64,000 nucleotides of DNA, from contig NZ_RCCC01000001.1 in NCBI RefSeq assembly GCF_003663825.1, forward strand, positions 2,302,501-2,366,500, in the 5' to 3' direction. This DNA comes from Acidovorax sp. 106. Its GTDB lineage: Bacteria > Pseudomonadota > Gammaproteobacteria > Burkholderiales > Burkholderiaceae_C. The position numbers were made by a program, and so were the translations under genes. Positions 8,143 through 16,412 of this stretch are shown one piece after another; position 1 is the stretch's first letter, and every line of letters begins with the position of its first letter. The notes beneath the pieces are model-generated. The model was not told where the DNA came from. It searched no databases and worked only from the letters and a program-made list of their open reading frames with translations.

Positions 8143-8452
8143 GGCTTGTGGTCAGCGCTTGAGCGCACTTTTCATAGAACAACAAAGGGGGTCTTTGGAT
8201 GGTGCCCTAGAACCGCTAGCCCAGCCCTGGTTCTGACAATCGTTTGCAATCGGCAGGCTGAGGCTAACGCAGTGGATGGGGAGCCACCAAAGTATCAGTT
8301 GGTGTCATTGTAAACACTTTGTTGTGATTTGAAAATCATTTTTGTCATAAATGATATCTATGCGCATCTGGCTGCCCTGGCTATCGGTCGGCGGGGCATG
8401 CTCCCTTCTGTGCATGGAGTCCGCCGCCTTGCCGCAATGCCCCCCTGCAGGC
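8143..8452. other. 310-bp intergenic region with an AT-rich inverted repeat
   Basis: No gene is seen. The segment lies upstream of the orphan response regulator and downstream of srkA, both on the minus strand, so it should hold the regulator promoter. An unusually AT-rich patch (about 8310-8360) contains the inverted repeat ATCATTT (8335-8341) and AAATGAT (8349-8355) with a 7-base spacer, a candidate protein-binding site. Confidence 0.5.
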
Positions 8453-9508
8453 TCAGGCGTACAGCGGATCTTCGCCCATCGCTTCGATTTGCTCGTGCAG
8501 CATGTCCACTTGGCCGCGCCAGTAGTCGCTGCTGCCAAACCACGGGAAGTTGACGGGGAATACCGGGTCTTGCCAGCGCCGCGCCAGCCAGGCGCTGTAG
8601 TGGATGAGACGCAGCGTGCGCAGGGGCTCGATCAGCACCAGCTCGCGGCGATCGAAGCTGCGAAATTGCTCGTAGCCCTCCAGCAAGGCGCTGAGCTGCT
8701 GCGTGCGCTGGCTACGGTCGCCCGACAGCAGCATCCACAGGTCCTGCACGGCGGGGCCTGTGCGGGCATCGTCCAGGTCCACAAAGTGGGGGCCGCCGTT
8801 GGGCTGGTCGGTGGGCGTCCAGAGGATGTTGCCAGGGTGGCAGTCGCCGTGCAGGCGTATCTGGCGTGCCTGGTTTAAGCCAAATTGGCCTTCATCGCCC
8901 GTTGATAAAGCGCTAATAGCTATCAATTTAAGAGCATCTTCGCAGGCGCCTTGCCAGGCCGATTGCATGTCCAGCGGAATGATCTCGTGGGCCAGCAGCC
9001 AGTCGCGTGGTTCGGTGCCAAAGGTCTGCACGTTGAGTGCGGGGCGGTGCGCAAAGGGCTGAGCCGCCCCCACGGTATGGATGCGCGCCAGAAAACGGCC
9101 GATCCACTCGAGCACTTCAAAGTCGTCCAGCTCTGGCCCTCGGCCTCCGCGCCAGGGGCTGACCGAGAACGCAAAACCGCCATGGGTGTGTAGCGTGTTG
9201 CCGTTCAATTCCAGCGGGCCCACGGCGGGCACCTCGGCGGCGGTCAGCTCGGCGGCAAAGGCGTGCTCTTCCAGAATCTGCGCTTGGCTCCAGCGCTCAG
9301 GGCGATAAAACTTGGCCACCACACGCTCGCCGTCTTCCAGCGACACCTGGTACACCCGGTTTTCGTACGACGACAGCGCCATGAGCCGTCCGTCACCGTA
9401 CAGCCCCACGCTGGCGAGTGCGTCCAGTACCACATCGGGGGTCAGTGCGGCAAAGGGGTGTTGGGCGCTGGTGGCAGCGTCCGATGGCGTGTCATGGTGT
9501 GGGTGCAT
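8453..9508 (-). CDS. srkA: Stress response serine/threonine kinase SrkA (YihE/RdoA family)
   Basis: A cytosolic choline-kinase-fold protein kinase that protects cells under envelope and oxidative stress in enteric bacteria. Key motifs are ENRVYQV, the ATP-binding Lys about 66 in VVAKFYRP, the catalytic loop IRLHGDCHPGN and the metal-binding VDLDDARTG. ATG at 9508 is preferred to a GTG at 9535. The length (351 residues) is slightly above the usual 325-335 because of a short insert (LKLIAISALSTGDEG) before the catalytic loop. That insert is encoded by sequence resembling half of the AGCGCTTAT repeat. The gene is followed on the same strand by a 310-base gap. Confidence 0.9.
   Translation of the reverse strand: MHPHHDTPSDAATSAQHPFAALTPDVVLDALASVGLYGDGRLMALSSYENRVYQVSLEDGERVVAKFYRPERWSQAQILEEHAFAAELTAAEVPAVGPLELNGNTLHTHGGFAFSVSPWRGGRGPELDDFEVLEWIGRFLARIHTVGAAQPFAHRPALNVQTFGTEPRDWLLAHEIIPLDMQSAWQGACEDALKLIAISALSTGDEGQFGLNQARQIRLHGDCHPGNILWTPTDQPNGGPHFVDLDDARTGPAVQDLWMLLSGDRSQRTQQLSALLEGYEQFRSFDRRELVLIEPLRTLRLIHYSAWLARRWQDPVFPVNFPWFGSSDYWRGQVDMLHEQIEAMGEDPLYA
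8904..8934. repeat. Half-copy of the AGCGCTTAT repeat inside srkA
   Basis: GATAAAGCGCTAATAGCTAT followed by CAATTTAA resembles one arm of the intergenic palindrome (ATAAGCGCTGGCAGCTATTTAAAT at 1094-1117). It lies in frame within srkA and encodes the peptide LKLIAISAL, which is not part of the kinase core. The resemblance is by eye. Confidence 0.5.
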
Positions 9509-9574
9509 GCAGCGATTGTCGTCGCTGGCCTGCACGGCAGAAGGCCGCCTTGGTGGGTTGGCGCGAGTCGGCTC

Positions 9575-10666
9575 TCAAGCCAGCAGGCTGGCCATGTGCC
9601 CCAGGCGCGGGCTGCCCTGGCCGCCCAGCACCTGCAGGTACACCGCCTGCGTGGCGGCGCGGCCTTGGTGGTGCTGTACCACCAGCCAGGGCTGGGGCGG
9701 TGCCTGCACCGCTGCGCTGAACTCCTGCCACGCTTGCACCAAGCGCTCATTCAGGCCCTGGGCCCCCCAGTCAGCATTGCGTTTTTTGACCTGTGCCGGG
9801 GCAAAGAACATGGTGGGGCGAGGGCCGGGCAGGTCGCCCGCGCCGCCCAGGTCTTGCACATGGCTGGCCCCTACGGCGCAGCTGTAGGTCAGTCCTGCCA
9901 AATGCCGGTGGATGCGCCCGCGCAGCGCCACGCTGCCCGCAAAGTCCACGTACACGCTGGCAGGCTTGGCGGGCAGCTGTTCCAGGTCTTCATAAGCCAA
10001 CACCCGGTGGTAGCAGCCCAGGCTTTCGCAAAACGCCCGGTTGGTGGCTGAGGTCAGCCCCACCACCTGGATGCCTGGGCGTTTGGCCAGCTCGAACGCC
10101 GTGCCGTAGGCCGTCTTGCTGGACGCGCTGGACAGCAGCACCGTGCCCGCGCCAAAGAACTGCTGGTCTGCCAGAAAGTCGTCGATGAGCCACGAGGTGA
10201 CAAACAACGGCCGCAGCAGGGCCTGGATGTCCTCGTTGAAGGGCTGGTAGAACGGGTCGGTGTGGGTGCGCAGGTAGTGGTTGTAGACCGCATGCAGCCC
10301 CGCGCGGTGCGCTGCTGCGTCGCTGAATCCCGTGCTGCTCACGCGGTGCGGGGCCAGCACCGCATGGGTGGCCATGGGCCAGTAGCCGTAGAGGTGTTCG
10401 CCCACCGGAATGTCAGGGTGTCGGGATGCCTCTACCGTGCCAAAGCCCCACACCGGAATGACCCCCCAGCCCTCTTCGCCCGAGGGGAAGAATTGCCAGT
10501 ACTGCAGCATGTCGCCCATGGCCGCGTAGGTGATGTTGTTGCTGGTGAGGGCAAATCGGTCCACCTGGACGCGGATCTCTCCCTCCTGCAGCGCTGAATC
10601 GGCCGTGGTGCGCACAGCGGTGTCGGCCAGCTGGTTCTGGCGCACGAGGAGGGTGGTGGTGCTCAT
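9575..10666 (-). CDS. DUF2855 family protein (medium-chain dehydrogenase-like)
   Basis: A 363-residue protein of the DUF2855 family, whose members resemble zinc-free alcohol dehydrogenase/quinone oxidoreductases but have no assigned substrate. The N-terminal part carries the family hallmark VDRFALTSNNITYA and the WQFFPSGEEGWG segment. A central region (about 165-255) has a Rossmann-like order, VLLSSASSKTAYGTAFELA and IQVVGLTSATN, and YVDFAGS follows. ATG at 10666 has a purine-rich upstream region. It is a single gene, in the same direction as srkA downstream and the kinase operon upstream but with gaps of 66 and 90 bases. The function is inferred from the fold family only. Confidence 0.8.
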   Translation of the reverse strand: MSTTTLLVRQNQLADTAVRTTADSALQEGEIRVQVDRFALTSNNITYAAMGDMLQYWQFFPSGEEGWGVIPVWGFGTVEASRHPDIPVGEHLYGYWPMATHAVLAPHRVSSTGFSDAAAHRAGLHAVYNHYLRTHTDPFYQPFNEDIQALLRPLFVTSWLIDDFLADQQFFGAGTVLLSSASSKTAYGTAFELAKRPGIQVVGLTSATNRAFCESLGCYHRVLAYEDLEQLPAKPASVYVDFAGSVALRGRIHRHLAGLTYSCAVGASHVQDLGGAGDLPGPRPTMFFAPAQVKKRNADWGAQGLNERLVQAWQEFSAAVQAPPQPWLVVQHHQGRAATQAVYLQVLGGQGSPRLGHMASLLA

Positions 10667-10756
10667 GCCGCTACGCTAATGCAAAGGGCGTGCGGGCTCA
10701 ATAGCCGAGGGCCGCCTGGGTGACAGTCCTCCATCACCTGGTGCGCGCTGTGCTGG

Positions 10757-12187
10757 CTAAGCCGTCCCGGCCAGGCGTGCAAACGGCAGTGCTTGCTTGA
10801 CCAGGATGACGGTGCACGGCGCGTCGCGGGCGACGCGCATGGGCACGGTGGCTATGAAGCGCTGGGTTTGCAGGCCGTGGGTGGCCGCGCCCAGGATCAT
10901 CATGTTGACGTGGTTGCCCTCGGCGTATCGCACCAGGGCGTGGGCCACATCGCTGGATTCGAGTACGTGGTAGCTCACGGGGTGCTCGGTCAGGTCCAGT
11001 GGCTGGGCCCACTGGCGCAGACGCGCGTGGTGCTGGCGGTGCAGCGCGGTTTCGCTGCGGGCGCTGTCGCTGGTGCTGCTGGCCGACGGCGACAGTACCG
11101 TGACGCACGCCAGCCGCGCCCCGGGGCGGATGCCCAGCGAGCGGGCCACCGCTTCGCGCAGCGAGTACAGCGTGGCGTCCGTCACATCGCTGTGCGGCAC
11201 GGCCACCATCACGATGGGGGTTTCTTCGATCTGCTGCGAGGGCAGTGGGCTGGGCTGGTAGTGCATGCCCGCAGCCCGCAGCCAGCGTTTGACGTGGGCG
11301 AGGAACGGCGTGCCCTGGGTGCGGCGCCCCCGCTCGGTAACGCGCACCTGGGTGGGGTTGGCCAGGTCCAGCGCCAGGTGGGCGGCCGAGGGGTAGCGCT
11401 GCGCGGCCTCGGGCTCCAGGCAGCGCAGGATGATTTCTTGCAGCCAAGGGGCCAGGTCGGGGCGGTGCTTGCGCGGCGGTGCGGGCACCATCCACAGCCG
11501 CTGGCGCAGGCCGCCATCGGTGGTGGGGGCACCAAACGGCAGCTCGCCCGTGGCCAGTTCGTACAGCATCACACCGATGGCGAAAAGGTCGCTGCGCGGG
11601 TCACCCCGCACGCCCACCACTTGCTCGGGCGCCATCCAGGCGGGCGAGCCCACGGCCTTGCGCTGCTCTTCGGCCAGCAGATCCGGGAAGTGCGCATGGC
11701 ACGACAGGCCAAAGTCCAGCAGCACGGCGTGGTCCTCGTGCGTGAAGAGCACGTTGCCGGGTTTGAGGTCGAGGTGGCAGGCGTTTTGCTGGTGCAGGCT
11801 GTGCACTGCGTGGGCCAGGGCCGCACCCAGGCGGGCGATCTGTGCATCGTCTGGGCGTTCGCTGGCGTCCAGCCAGTGCTGCAGGGTGTGGCCCTGCAGG
11901 TATTCCATGGTGATGTAAGGCAGCCGGTGCAAGTCGCCAGCGGCCACAAAGCGCGGCACATGCGGGCCGGTGAGGGCGGGCAGAATTTGCAGCTCCACCT
12001 CAAAGCCCACAATGTTTTCGGCCCCATCGCCCACCGTCATGCGCGGGATCTTCATGGCCATCGGAAAACCTGGGTCTGGCGCGCCGCTGGCGTATTCCAC
12101 CCGGTAGATGTGGGCCATGCCCCCCGCGTGGATGCATTCGCGCACCACAAAGCCGTCCACCACGGCGCCGGGCTCCAGCAGCTTCAT
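10757..12187 (-). CDS. Serine/threonine protein kinase fused to a universal stress (USP) domain
   Basis: A 476-residue cytosolic protein. Residues about 12-280 form a Hanks-type kinase with glycine loop HAGGMAHIY, ATP-binding Lys about 46 in AMKIPR, catalytic loop HLDLKPGN (Asp 140, Asn 145), DFG at 158-160 and APE in WMAPEQ. The Arg of the usual HRD motif is Leu, so this is a non-RD kinase, expected not to need activation-loop phosphorylation (inference). Residues about 325-467 form a USP domain (PIVMVAVPHSDVTD to CTVILVKQ) in which the nucleotide-binding GxxG-9x-G[ST] motif is only partly kept. The start codon overlaps the stop of the phosphoesterase gene by four bases (ATGA), indicating translational coupling. 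No transmembrane segment is present. Confidence 0.9.
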   Translation of the reverse strand: MKLLEPGAVVDGFVVRECIHAGGMAHIYRVEYASGAPDPGFPMAMKIPRMTVGDGAENIVGFEVELQILPALTGPHVPRFVAAGDLHRLPYITMEYLQGHTLQHWLDASERPDDAQIARLGAALAHAVHSLHQQNACHLDLKPGNVLFTHEDHAVLLDFGLSCHAHFPDLLAEEQRKAVGSPAWMAPEQVVGVRGDPRSDLFAIGVMLYELATGELPFGAPTTDGGLRQRLWMVPAPPRKHRPDLAPWLQEIILRCLEPEAAQRYPSAAHLALDLANPTQVRVTERGRRTQGTPFLAHVKRWLRAAGMHYQPSPLPSQQIEETPIVMVAVPHSDVTDATLYSLREAVARSLGIRPGARLACVTVLSPSASSTSDSARSETALHRQHHARLRQWAQPLDLTEHPVSYHVLESSDVAHALVRYAEGNHVNMMILGAATHGLQTQRFIATVPMRVARDAPCTVILVKQALPFARLAGTA

Positions 12188-12954
12188 CGTCCTATCTCCA
12201 GGCGGTGGGCAAAGTTGGCGGGCAAGGCCCCCCGAGTGGCCAAAATGGCTGCGGCAGCCTCGCTCACCGCATAGGGCACGCGCTCAAATCGCAGCTGCCA
12301 GTGGTCGGTGTCCAGCAGGGCATACATGGCGCGCGGGTCGCCATCGCGGGGCTGGCCGACCGAGCCCACCGTGGCCACCCATTGCCGGTGCGGTGGCACA
12401 GGCACGGCGACCCCCGCCATGGGGGTAAAGCGCATCAACCCCCGTCCGGCGCCCCGGTAGTACAGGGTCTGCAAGTGCACATGTCCGCAAAAGACATGTT
12501 GCACGCCGGGGTGCTGGGCTGCAGCCTCCAGGCACTGGGCGGCCACGATCTCGTTGTCTACATAGCGCCAGCTTTCGGGGGCATCGGCGCTGGCGTGCAC
12601 CAGCAGCACGCCACCCACTTCAGCGGTCAGGGGCAGGTGGGCCAGAAAATCACGCTGCTGCGGGGTGAGCTGATCGTGTGTCCACCCCGCGCCCTGGGCG
12701 GCGATGCTGGTGGCGCCTTTGTCGGCCCCCACCGGAGGGTGCACGGCGAATGCATCGTGGTTGCCGCCGATCACGCTGTGCCCGGCTGCGGCCAGTTCCA
12801 TGGCCTGCTGCACCACATAGGCGGGGTCGGCTCCATAGCCGACCAGGTCGCCCAGCAGGGCAAAGTGCTCAGCGCCATGGTTGCGGGCGTGCTGCAGGCA
12901 GGCGTCCAGCGCCTGGCGGTTGGAGTGGATGTCTGACAAGAGGGCCAGTTTCAT
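12184..12954 (-). CDS. Metallophosphoesterase (calcineurin-like, YfcE/MJ0936 type)
   Basis: A 256-residue cytosolic metal-dependent phosphoesterase. All five signature blocks are visible: SDIHSN near the N-terminus, LGDLVGYG, GGNHDAF, LLVHAS and FCGHVH, which together hold two divalent metals. The substrate cannot be told from the motifs; this subfamily includes phosphodiesterases and protein Ser/Thr phosphatases. ATG at 12954 is preceded by GGGGAGATCACC, a good ribosome-binding site. It is the first gene of a two-gene unit with the kinase-USP gene, joined by a 4-base overlap. A phosphatase/kinase antagonism is a reasonable inference from that coupling. Confidence 0.9.
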   Translation of the reverse strand: MKLALLSDIHSNRQALDACLQHARNHGAEHFALLGDLVGYGADPAYVVQQAMELAAAGHSVIGGNHDAFAVHPPVGADKGATSIAAQGAGWTHDQLTPQQRDFLAHLPLTAEVGGVLLVHASADAPESWRYVDNEIVAAQCLEAAAQHPGVQHVFCGHVHLQTLYYRGAGRGLMRFTPMAGVAVPVPPHRQWVATVGSVGQPRDGDPRAMYALLDTDHWQLRFERVPYAVSEAAAAILATRGALPANFAHRLEIGR

Positions 12955-13115
12955 GGTGATCTCCCCATGCCTGCATCATGCCCCAGGGTGGAGGCCTTTG
13001 GACTGCGGTTTGTCCGGGGTTTTGCCGGTGGCGGTTTGTCAGTCAGCAGCGGGTTTGGCTGGCAATAATCAGGGGCGTTCTTTCCTCCCCACTGCATGTC
13101 CTTGGGCTGTTTTTC

Positions 13116-13580
13116 ATGCCGCAAAACCGCGCTTCTCAAAAAATTCACATCGCCCGCCGTGGTGTGATCTATTCGCTGGTGTTGTGCGGATTGATTCTGG
13201 GCTTGGGGGGCGTGGGCTTTTGGATGCTGGACCCTCGGGTCGATACGCTCACCGATGGCCTGTGGCTGGCCTTCACCACAGCCGCCACGGTGGGCTACGG
13301 TGATCTGGTGCCCAGCACCCACGCATCGCGGGCGTTTTCTGTCGTGGTGGTGTTGCTGGGGTTGGCGGTGCTGTCATTGGCCACGGCTTCGCTGGCCGCC
13401 ATTTTTGTGGAAAAAGACGTGGCTGCGGAAGAGAGCCAGATCGAAGCGGACCTGCTCAATGAATTGGCACTGCTGCGCAACGAGGTGCGCCAGTTGCGAG
13501 CCGAGGTGCTGGCCTTGCACCCCGCGGCGGCTGCGCCCGCAGCAGCAAGCGCAGTGCAGGCGCGCCAGCCCCCGGGCTGA
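13116..13580 (+). CDS. Two-helix potassium channel (Ion_trans_2/KcsA-like)
   Basis: A 154-residue inner-membrane protein: helix 1 at about 15-37, pore loop with the K+ selectivity filter TVGYGD (58-63), and helix 2 at about 72-97. A cytosolic coiled-coil follows (about 102-133, repeating Glu/Leu/Arg) and then an Ala/Pro-rich tail. It lacks the RCK/TrkA-N nucleotide-binding domain found in many bacterial channels. ATG at 13116 is chosen because the upstream in-frame sequence is not protein-like; the ribosome-binding site is weak. It is divergent from the phosphoesterase-kinase unit across about 160 bases and ends before a strong hairpin. Confidence 0.88.
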   Translation: MPQNRASQKIHIARRGVIYSLVLCGLILGLGGVGFWMLDPRVDTLTDGLWLAFTTAATVGYGDLVPSTHASRAFSVVVVLLGLAVLSLATASLAAIFVEKDVAAEESQIEADLLNELALLRNEVRQLRAEVLALHPAAAAPAAASAVQARQPPG

Positions 13581-13608
13581 GCGCACCGCAGCGCTCAGCC
13601 CAAAGAAA

Positions 13609-13652
13609 AACGCCGCCGCTCCCTGTCAAAAGGGGCGGCGGCGTTGTCTGTT
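13609..13652. terminator. Strong terminator between K+ channel gene and ohr
   Basis: A 14-bp stem is formed by 13609-13622 and 13632-13645 (core CGCCGCCGC/GCGGCGGCG). The minus strand continues into TTTTTCTTT, giving a classical terminator for ohr; on the plus strand the tail is GTCTGTTT, so it may also end the channel transcript. Confidence 0.8.
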
Positions 13653-13661
13653 TGAAGGGGC

Positions 13662-14078
13662 TTACACCAGCGTGATGGTCACGTCGATGTTGCCGCGTGT
13701 GGCGTTGGAGTAGGGGCACACCTGGTGGGCTGCGTCCACCAGCTTCTGGGCCGTGGCTTTGTCCAGGCCGGGCAGGCTGATGGCCAGGCGGGCAGCGATG
13801 CCGTAGGCGTTAGGGATGGGGCCCAGGTCCACTTCGGCGTCGATGGACACGTCCTGCGGCACGGGGATGCCGATCTTGCCGCCCACGGCCTTCATCGCGC
13901 CGATGAAGCAGGCTGCGTAGCCGGAGGCAAACAGCTGTTCTGGGTTGGTGCCGGTGCCAGAGGTGCCGGGCGAGGAGAGCTTGACGTCCAGGCGGCCGTC
14001 ATCGGTCTTGGCTGCGCCATCGCGGCCGCCGGTCACGTGGGACTTGGCTGTGTACAGGACTTTTTCGAGTGTCGTCAT
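13662..14078 (-). CDS. ohr: Organic hydroperoxide resistance protein Ohr (OsmC superfamily)
   Basis: A 138-residue thiol peroxidase that reduces organic and fatty-acid hydroperoxides, usually with lipoyl-protein electrons. The two redox cysteines are present, Cys 57 in GYAACFIGAM and Cys 121 in HQVCPYSNATRGN, with Arg 19 and Glu 47 (TNPEQLFASG) that complete the active site. ATG at 14078 is selected because AAGGAAG lies just upstream. It lies 50 bases downstream of ohrR on the same strand and ends at a strong terminator, so the pair probably forms one regulated unit. Confidence 0.95.
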   Translation of the reverse strand: MTTLEKVLYTAKSHVTGGRDGAAKTDDGRLDVKLSSPGTSGTGTNPEQLFASGYAACFIGAMKAVGGKIGIPVPQDVSIDAEVDLGPIPNAYGIAARLAISLPGLDKATAQKLVDAAHQVCPYSNATRGNIDVTITLV

Positions 14079-14128
14079 GGTGTCTTCCTTGCAGTGTTTG
14101 CCCAAAGGCGGGCGGTGGAGGGAATCGT

Positions 14129-14593
14129 TCAGCGCTGACCCAATCGGTCACGCAGTTGTTTGAGTTCGCCGGTCAGAGCCATCAGCTCGGGCACGGTGCA
14201 TTGACTGCTTTCCAGTACGCAGGGTGGAATGGCCTCGGCCTTGTCCCGCAGTGCAAGCCCTTGGTCCGTGAGGCTGATGCGCACGCGGCGCTCATCCTCC
14301 GCATCGCGCAGGCGGCGGATGTTGCCACCCGACTCCAGCCGCTTGAGCAGCGGGGTGAGCGTGCCCGAGTCCAGGTACAGGCGCTCGCCCAGTTCAGACA
14401 CGGTGAGCCCATCTTGCTCCCACAGCACCAACATCACCAGGTACTGCGGGTAAGTCAGTTCAATGGCTTCCAGCAGGGGTTTGTACAGCTTGGTCATGGC
14501 CAGCGATGCGGAATAGAGCGCGAAGCAGACCTGGTTGTCCAGCCGCAACGACTGTGGTGTGGGGGTGTTGCGAGTGCTTGGGCGGGTGGGCAT
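14129..14593 (-). CDS. ohrR: MarR-family peroxide-sensing repressor OhrR
   Basis: A 154-residue winged-helix repressor. The N-terminal [16 protein letters not shown] carries the peroxide-reactive Cys (about 23) with the conserved Tyr at 28; oxidation of this Cys releases DNA in characterised homologues. The MarR core is clear: [22 protein letters not shown], the recognition helix region [12 protein letters not shown], and the wing [13 protein letters not shown] at 14593 is taken as start; a TTG at 14614 would add seven residues. It is upstream of ohr, and an inverted repeat lies just ahead of the start codon. Confidence 0.92.
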   Translation of the reverse strand: MPTRPSTRNTPTPQSLRLDNQVCFALYSASLAMTKLYKPLLEAIELTYPQYLVMLVLWEQDGLTVSELGERLYLDSGTLTPLLKRLESGGNIRRLRDAEDERRVRISLTDQGLALRDKAEAIPPCVLESSQCTVPELMALTGELKQLRDRLGQR

Positions 14594-14616
14594 GGGGTGA
14601 ATTATTGCTGGCAATT

Positions 14617-14632
14617 AAATTGTGTGCAATTT
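14617..14632. promoter_or_regulatory. Candidate OhrR operator upstream of ohrR
   Basis: AAATTG and CAATTT form a perfect inverted repeat around TGTG, embedded in further AT-rich dyads (CAATTAAATTG). OhrR sites in other proteobacteria are AT-rich dyads with AATT cores, so position and composition fit autoregulation of ohrR-ohr. It is 24 bases upstream of the ohrR ATG. Confidence 0.6.
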
Positions 14633-14705
14633 GATTGAAGAGATGCCTGCACCACGGGAGTGGTTAATCAGCCCAGACCTTCGGGCAGGCTCTGCGGGCG
14701 GGCTC

Positions 14706-14750
14706 CTAAAAAGAAGCCACCCGAACGGAGTCTTCCGTGCGGGTGGCTTC
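14706..14750 (-). terminator. Rho-independent terminator of tctBA
   Basis: An 11-bp stem, GAAGCCACCCG (14713-14723) with CGGGTGGCTTC (14740-14750), is followed on the minus strand by TTTTTAGG. It lies about 100 bases after the tctA stop codon. Confidence 0.85.
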
Positions 14751-14851
14751 AGGCGCCGGGGTCGCATGGACCCGGTGCGGGCGCAGGTGTTGATCTGGCT
14801 TTGGAGTCTGTGGGTGATCCTCTGCAGGACCGTGCACAGGACTCCAGACCC

Positions 14852-16411
14852 TCAGGCGCCGTGCTGCTGGACTGCCGGGGTGCCAGGCGCCACGGCTTGG
14901 TGGTCGGCATGCACCGCATCCGCTAACGCCGGGGTTTTGCCCCTTTGGCGGAAGAAGCTCACCATCTGCCACAACACAAATACTGCAATCAGGCCGAGCA
15001 ATGTGCCACTGATGGGGCGGTTCACGAACACCTCAAAGCTGCCACGGCTGAGCAGCATGCTGCGGCGGAAGTTTTCTTCCAGCATGGGGCCAAGGATGAA
15101 GCCCAGCATCAGCGGCGAGGGGTCCATCTCCAGCCGCATGAACAGGTAGCCCAGCAGGCCGAACACCACGGTGATGAACACATCGTCGAGGTTGTTGTTG
15201 ATGCTGTAGGTGCCGATGCAGCAGAAGAACAAGATGGCCGGGAACAGTACGTTGTAGGGCACCTTGAAGACCGACAGCCAGTAGCGCACCAGGGGTACGT
15301 TCAGTGTCAGCAAGAAGCAGTTGCCAATCCACATGCTGGCGACCAGCCCCCAGAACAGCTCGGGGTGCCCGGCAATCATGTTGGGGCCAGGCTGGATGCC
15401 CTTGATGATGAAGGCCGCCATCATCAGCGCCATGACGGCGTTCTCGGGGATACCGATGCTCATGAGCGGAATGAAGCTCGTGCGTGCTGCGGCTTCGTCG
15501 GCGGCGGCTTGGCCGGCCACGCCTTCGATGCAGCCAGAGCCGATCTCATGGCGGTATTTACTGACCTTCTTGTCCAGGGCGTAAGCCGCAAACTGCGCAA
15601 TCACCGGGCCACCGCCTGGCAGGATGCCCAGGAGGGAGCCAACTACGCTGCCGCGCAACGCGCTGGGGATGATGCGCTTGAACTCAGGCCAGGTCGGGAT
15701 GAGCTTGATCTTGCCGTTGAAGGGCGAGCGCTCCTCGCGCGAGTCCAGGTTCTTGGTGATCTCGGCAATGCCGAAGCAGCCCAGCGCAATGCTGACAATA
15801 CCCACGCCGTCGGCCAGGAAGGGCAGGTCGAAGGTGAAGCGCGCGGTACCGCTGTTCACGTCGGTGCCCACCGAGCCCAGCAACACGCCCACCAGGCACA
15901 TGGCCAGGCCATTGATGAGGCTGCCGGTGGTCACAAAGCTCACGCACACAAACCCTACCAGCATGAGTGCGCAGTAATCTGCAGGGCCAAACAGGAAAGC
16001 CACCTCGCCCAGGCTGGGGGCCAGGAAGGTCAGCACCACGATGGCCACCGTGCCGCCGATGAAGCTGGAGAAGCCCGCAGTGAACAGCGCCAGCCCAGTC
16101 TGCCCCTTGAGCGTCATCGCATACCCGTCAATACAGGCCACGATGCTGCTCGCGTGCGGAATTTTCATGGTAATGGCGCTCACGCTATCTCCGTATTGCG
16201 CGCCGTAGTAAATGCCGGCAAGCATGATCAGCGCGCCCGTGGTGTCGATGGAGTAGGTCAGCGGCAGCAGCAGGCTGATGGTGGCCAGGGGCCCCAGGCC
16301 GGGCAACAAGCCCACCAAGGTGCCCACTGTGCAGCCGATGGCACAGTACATCAGGTTGTGCAGCGTGAGGGCGTGGCTGAAGCCGAACGCCAGGTTGTTG
16401 AGGACTTCCAT
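14852..16411 (-). CDS. tctA: Tripartite tricarboxylate transporter large permease TctA
   Basis: A 519-residue, roughly 12-helix inner-membrane permease that carries the cation-coupled translocation path of TTT transporters for citrate-like carboxylates. Family signatures are GLLPGLGPLATISLLLPLTY near the N-terminus, YYGAQYGDSVSAI with IPHASSIV, and the mirrored GILPGGGPVIAQFAAYALDKK and IPLMSIGIPENAVMAL. The length is close to the family norm. The gene begins 1 base after the tctB stop codon, so the two are coupled. The operon lacks the periplasmic receptor gene tctC, so the substrate cannot be inferred from a dedicated receptor. Confidence 0.95.
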   Translation of the reverse strand: MEVLNNLAFGFSHALTLHNLMYCAIGCTVGTLVGLLPGLGPLATISLLLPLTYSIDTTGALIMLAGIYYGAQYGDSVSAITMKIPHASSIVACIDGYAMTLKGQTGLALFTAGFSSFIGGTVAIVVLTFLAPSLGEVAFLFGPADYCALMLVGFVCVSFVTTGSLINGLAMCLVGVLLGSVGTDVNSGTARFTFDLPFLADGVGIVSIALGCFGIAEITKNLDSREERSPFNGKIKLIPTWPEFKRIIPSALRGSVVGSLLGILPGGGPVIAQFAAYALDKKVSKYRHEIGSGCIEGVAGQAAADEAAARTSFIPLMSIGIPENAVMALMMAAFIIKGIQPGPNMIAGHPELFWGLVASMWIGNCFLLTLNVPLVRYWLSVFKVPYNVLFPAILFFCCIGTYSINNNLDDVFITVVFGLLGYLFMRLEMDPSPLMLGFILGPMLEENFRRSMLLSRGSFEVFVNRPISGTLLGLIAVFVLWQMVSFFRQRGKTPALADAVHADHQAVAPGTPAVQQHGA

Positions 16412-16412
16412 G

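Noticed and set aside
10793..12274. Plus-strand 493-codon frame opposite the kinase-USP gene
   Set aside because: Shadow frame; the minus strand has complete kinase motifs and a coupled partner gene.
13096..13115. Upstream ATG for the K+ channel gene
   Set aside because: It is out of frame with the channel; the longer in-frame extension upstream is not protein-like.
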